Shown: positions 38,580 to 38,658 of the stretch, piece after piece
Layout: each line of letters starts with the position of its first letter
Numbering within the stretch: the first letter of the stretch is position 1
DNA from: Arcticibacter svalbardensis MN12-7
Lineage (GTDB): Bacteria > Bacteroidota > Bacteroidia > Sphingobacteriales > Sphingobacteriaceae
NCBI RefSeq assembly: GCF_000403135.1
Contig: NZ_AQPN01000096.1
Span: forward strand, 1-38,658
Direction: 5' to 3'
Length of the DNA: 38,658 nucleotides
The notes under the pieces: generated by a model
Databases searched by the model: none
What the model saw: only the letters and a program-made list of their open reading frames with translations
Told to the model about the DNA's origin: nothing
Translations under genes and position numbers: made by a program

Positions 38580-38658
38580 CTACGCTATCGTATTAATTTC
38601 TATCTTTCCCCCAGTCCTAAATAATCCGGGTGGCACGAAATATCCTTTATTTTCTTTG
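38580..38658 (-). CDS. 3' end of a minus-strand gene, partial
   Basis: On the minus strand the frame is open from the window edge to TAG at 38582-38580 and ends KENKGYFVPPGLF-RTGGKIEINTIA. The composition is that of a real protein tail, but 25 residues do not identify it. Confidence 0.45.
   Translation of the reverse strand, partial: KENKGYFVPPGLFRTGGKIEINTIA

Overview
The window looks like chromosomal DNA of a member of the Bacteroidota, most likely a Sphingobacteriaceae (Pedobacter-like) bacterium. The reasons are AT-rich DNA, a SusC/SusD pair leading a polysaccharide utilisation locus (PUL), promoter matches to the Bacteroidota -33 TTTG / -7 TAnnTTTG type, a type IX secretion C-terminal sorting domain, a Bacteroidota-type tyrosine integrase and a thiS-thiC-thiE-thiG-thiH order behind a TPP riboswitch. 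The genus call is inference.

Layout. (1) 1-485: left edge with mobile-element debris (IS66 transposase tail, a perfect 32-bp palindrome, other inverted repeats) closed by a terminator. (2) 662-27820: an accessory PUL. A GntR-type regulator with a sugar-binding-protein-like effector domain is divergent from susC, susD, a GH97, a GH105, a DUF5017-like surface lipoprotein, an unclassified 869-residue protein with a probable alpha/alpha-toroid, a GH42 beta-galactosidase, an exported FAD-dependent oxidoreductase and two family-8 polysaccharide lyases (PL8). The first lyase is a multiply frameshifted pseudogene with a LamG-like domain and a T9SS tail; the second is intact but lacks both. A cytoplasmic FAD-dependent oxidoreductase and a sodium:solute symporter follow. 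Three transcription-unit heads (susC, the intact PL8, the second oxidoreductase) share a tandem CCAAA repeat 9-12 nt after a -7-like box. (3) 27945-29595: a decayed integrase gene, then two short divergent sequences resembling the 3' ends of serine tRNA genes, each followed by a terminator, probably attachment-site scars. (4) 29816-35191: the thiamin operon: TPP riboswitch with a terminator, thiS, thiC (one frameshift), a TenI/ThiE-like gene, thiE, thiG, thiH; thiD and thiF are absent. (5) 35199-37982: a graveyard of carbohydrate genes (polysaccharide deacetylase-like pseudogene, a C-terminal scrap, a DUF4450-like remnant) around one intact small lipoprotein gene. (6) 38065-38658: another small lipoprotein and the 3' end of a minus-strand gene.

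How the PUL may work (inference): SusC/D and the DUF5017-like lipoprotein capture the glycan; PL8 cleaves next to uronic acids leaving 4,5-unsaturated ends; GH105 removes the unsaturated uronic acid; GH97 (with the Asp expected of retaining alpha-galactosidase-type members) and GH42 remove alpha- and beta-galactosyl residues; the symporter imports a product; two FAD enzymes oxidise sugars or derivatives. No sulfatase, hybrid two-component sensor or ECF sigma/anti-sigma pair is seen, so the target is probably an unsulfated, galactose- and uronate-containing heteropolysaccharide sensed in the cytoplasm by the GntR-type protein.
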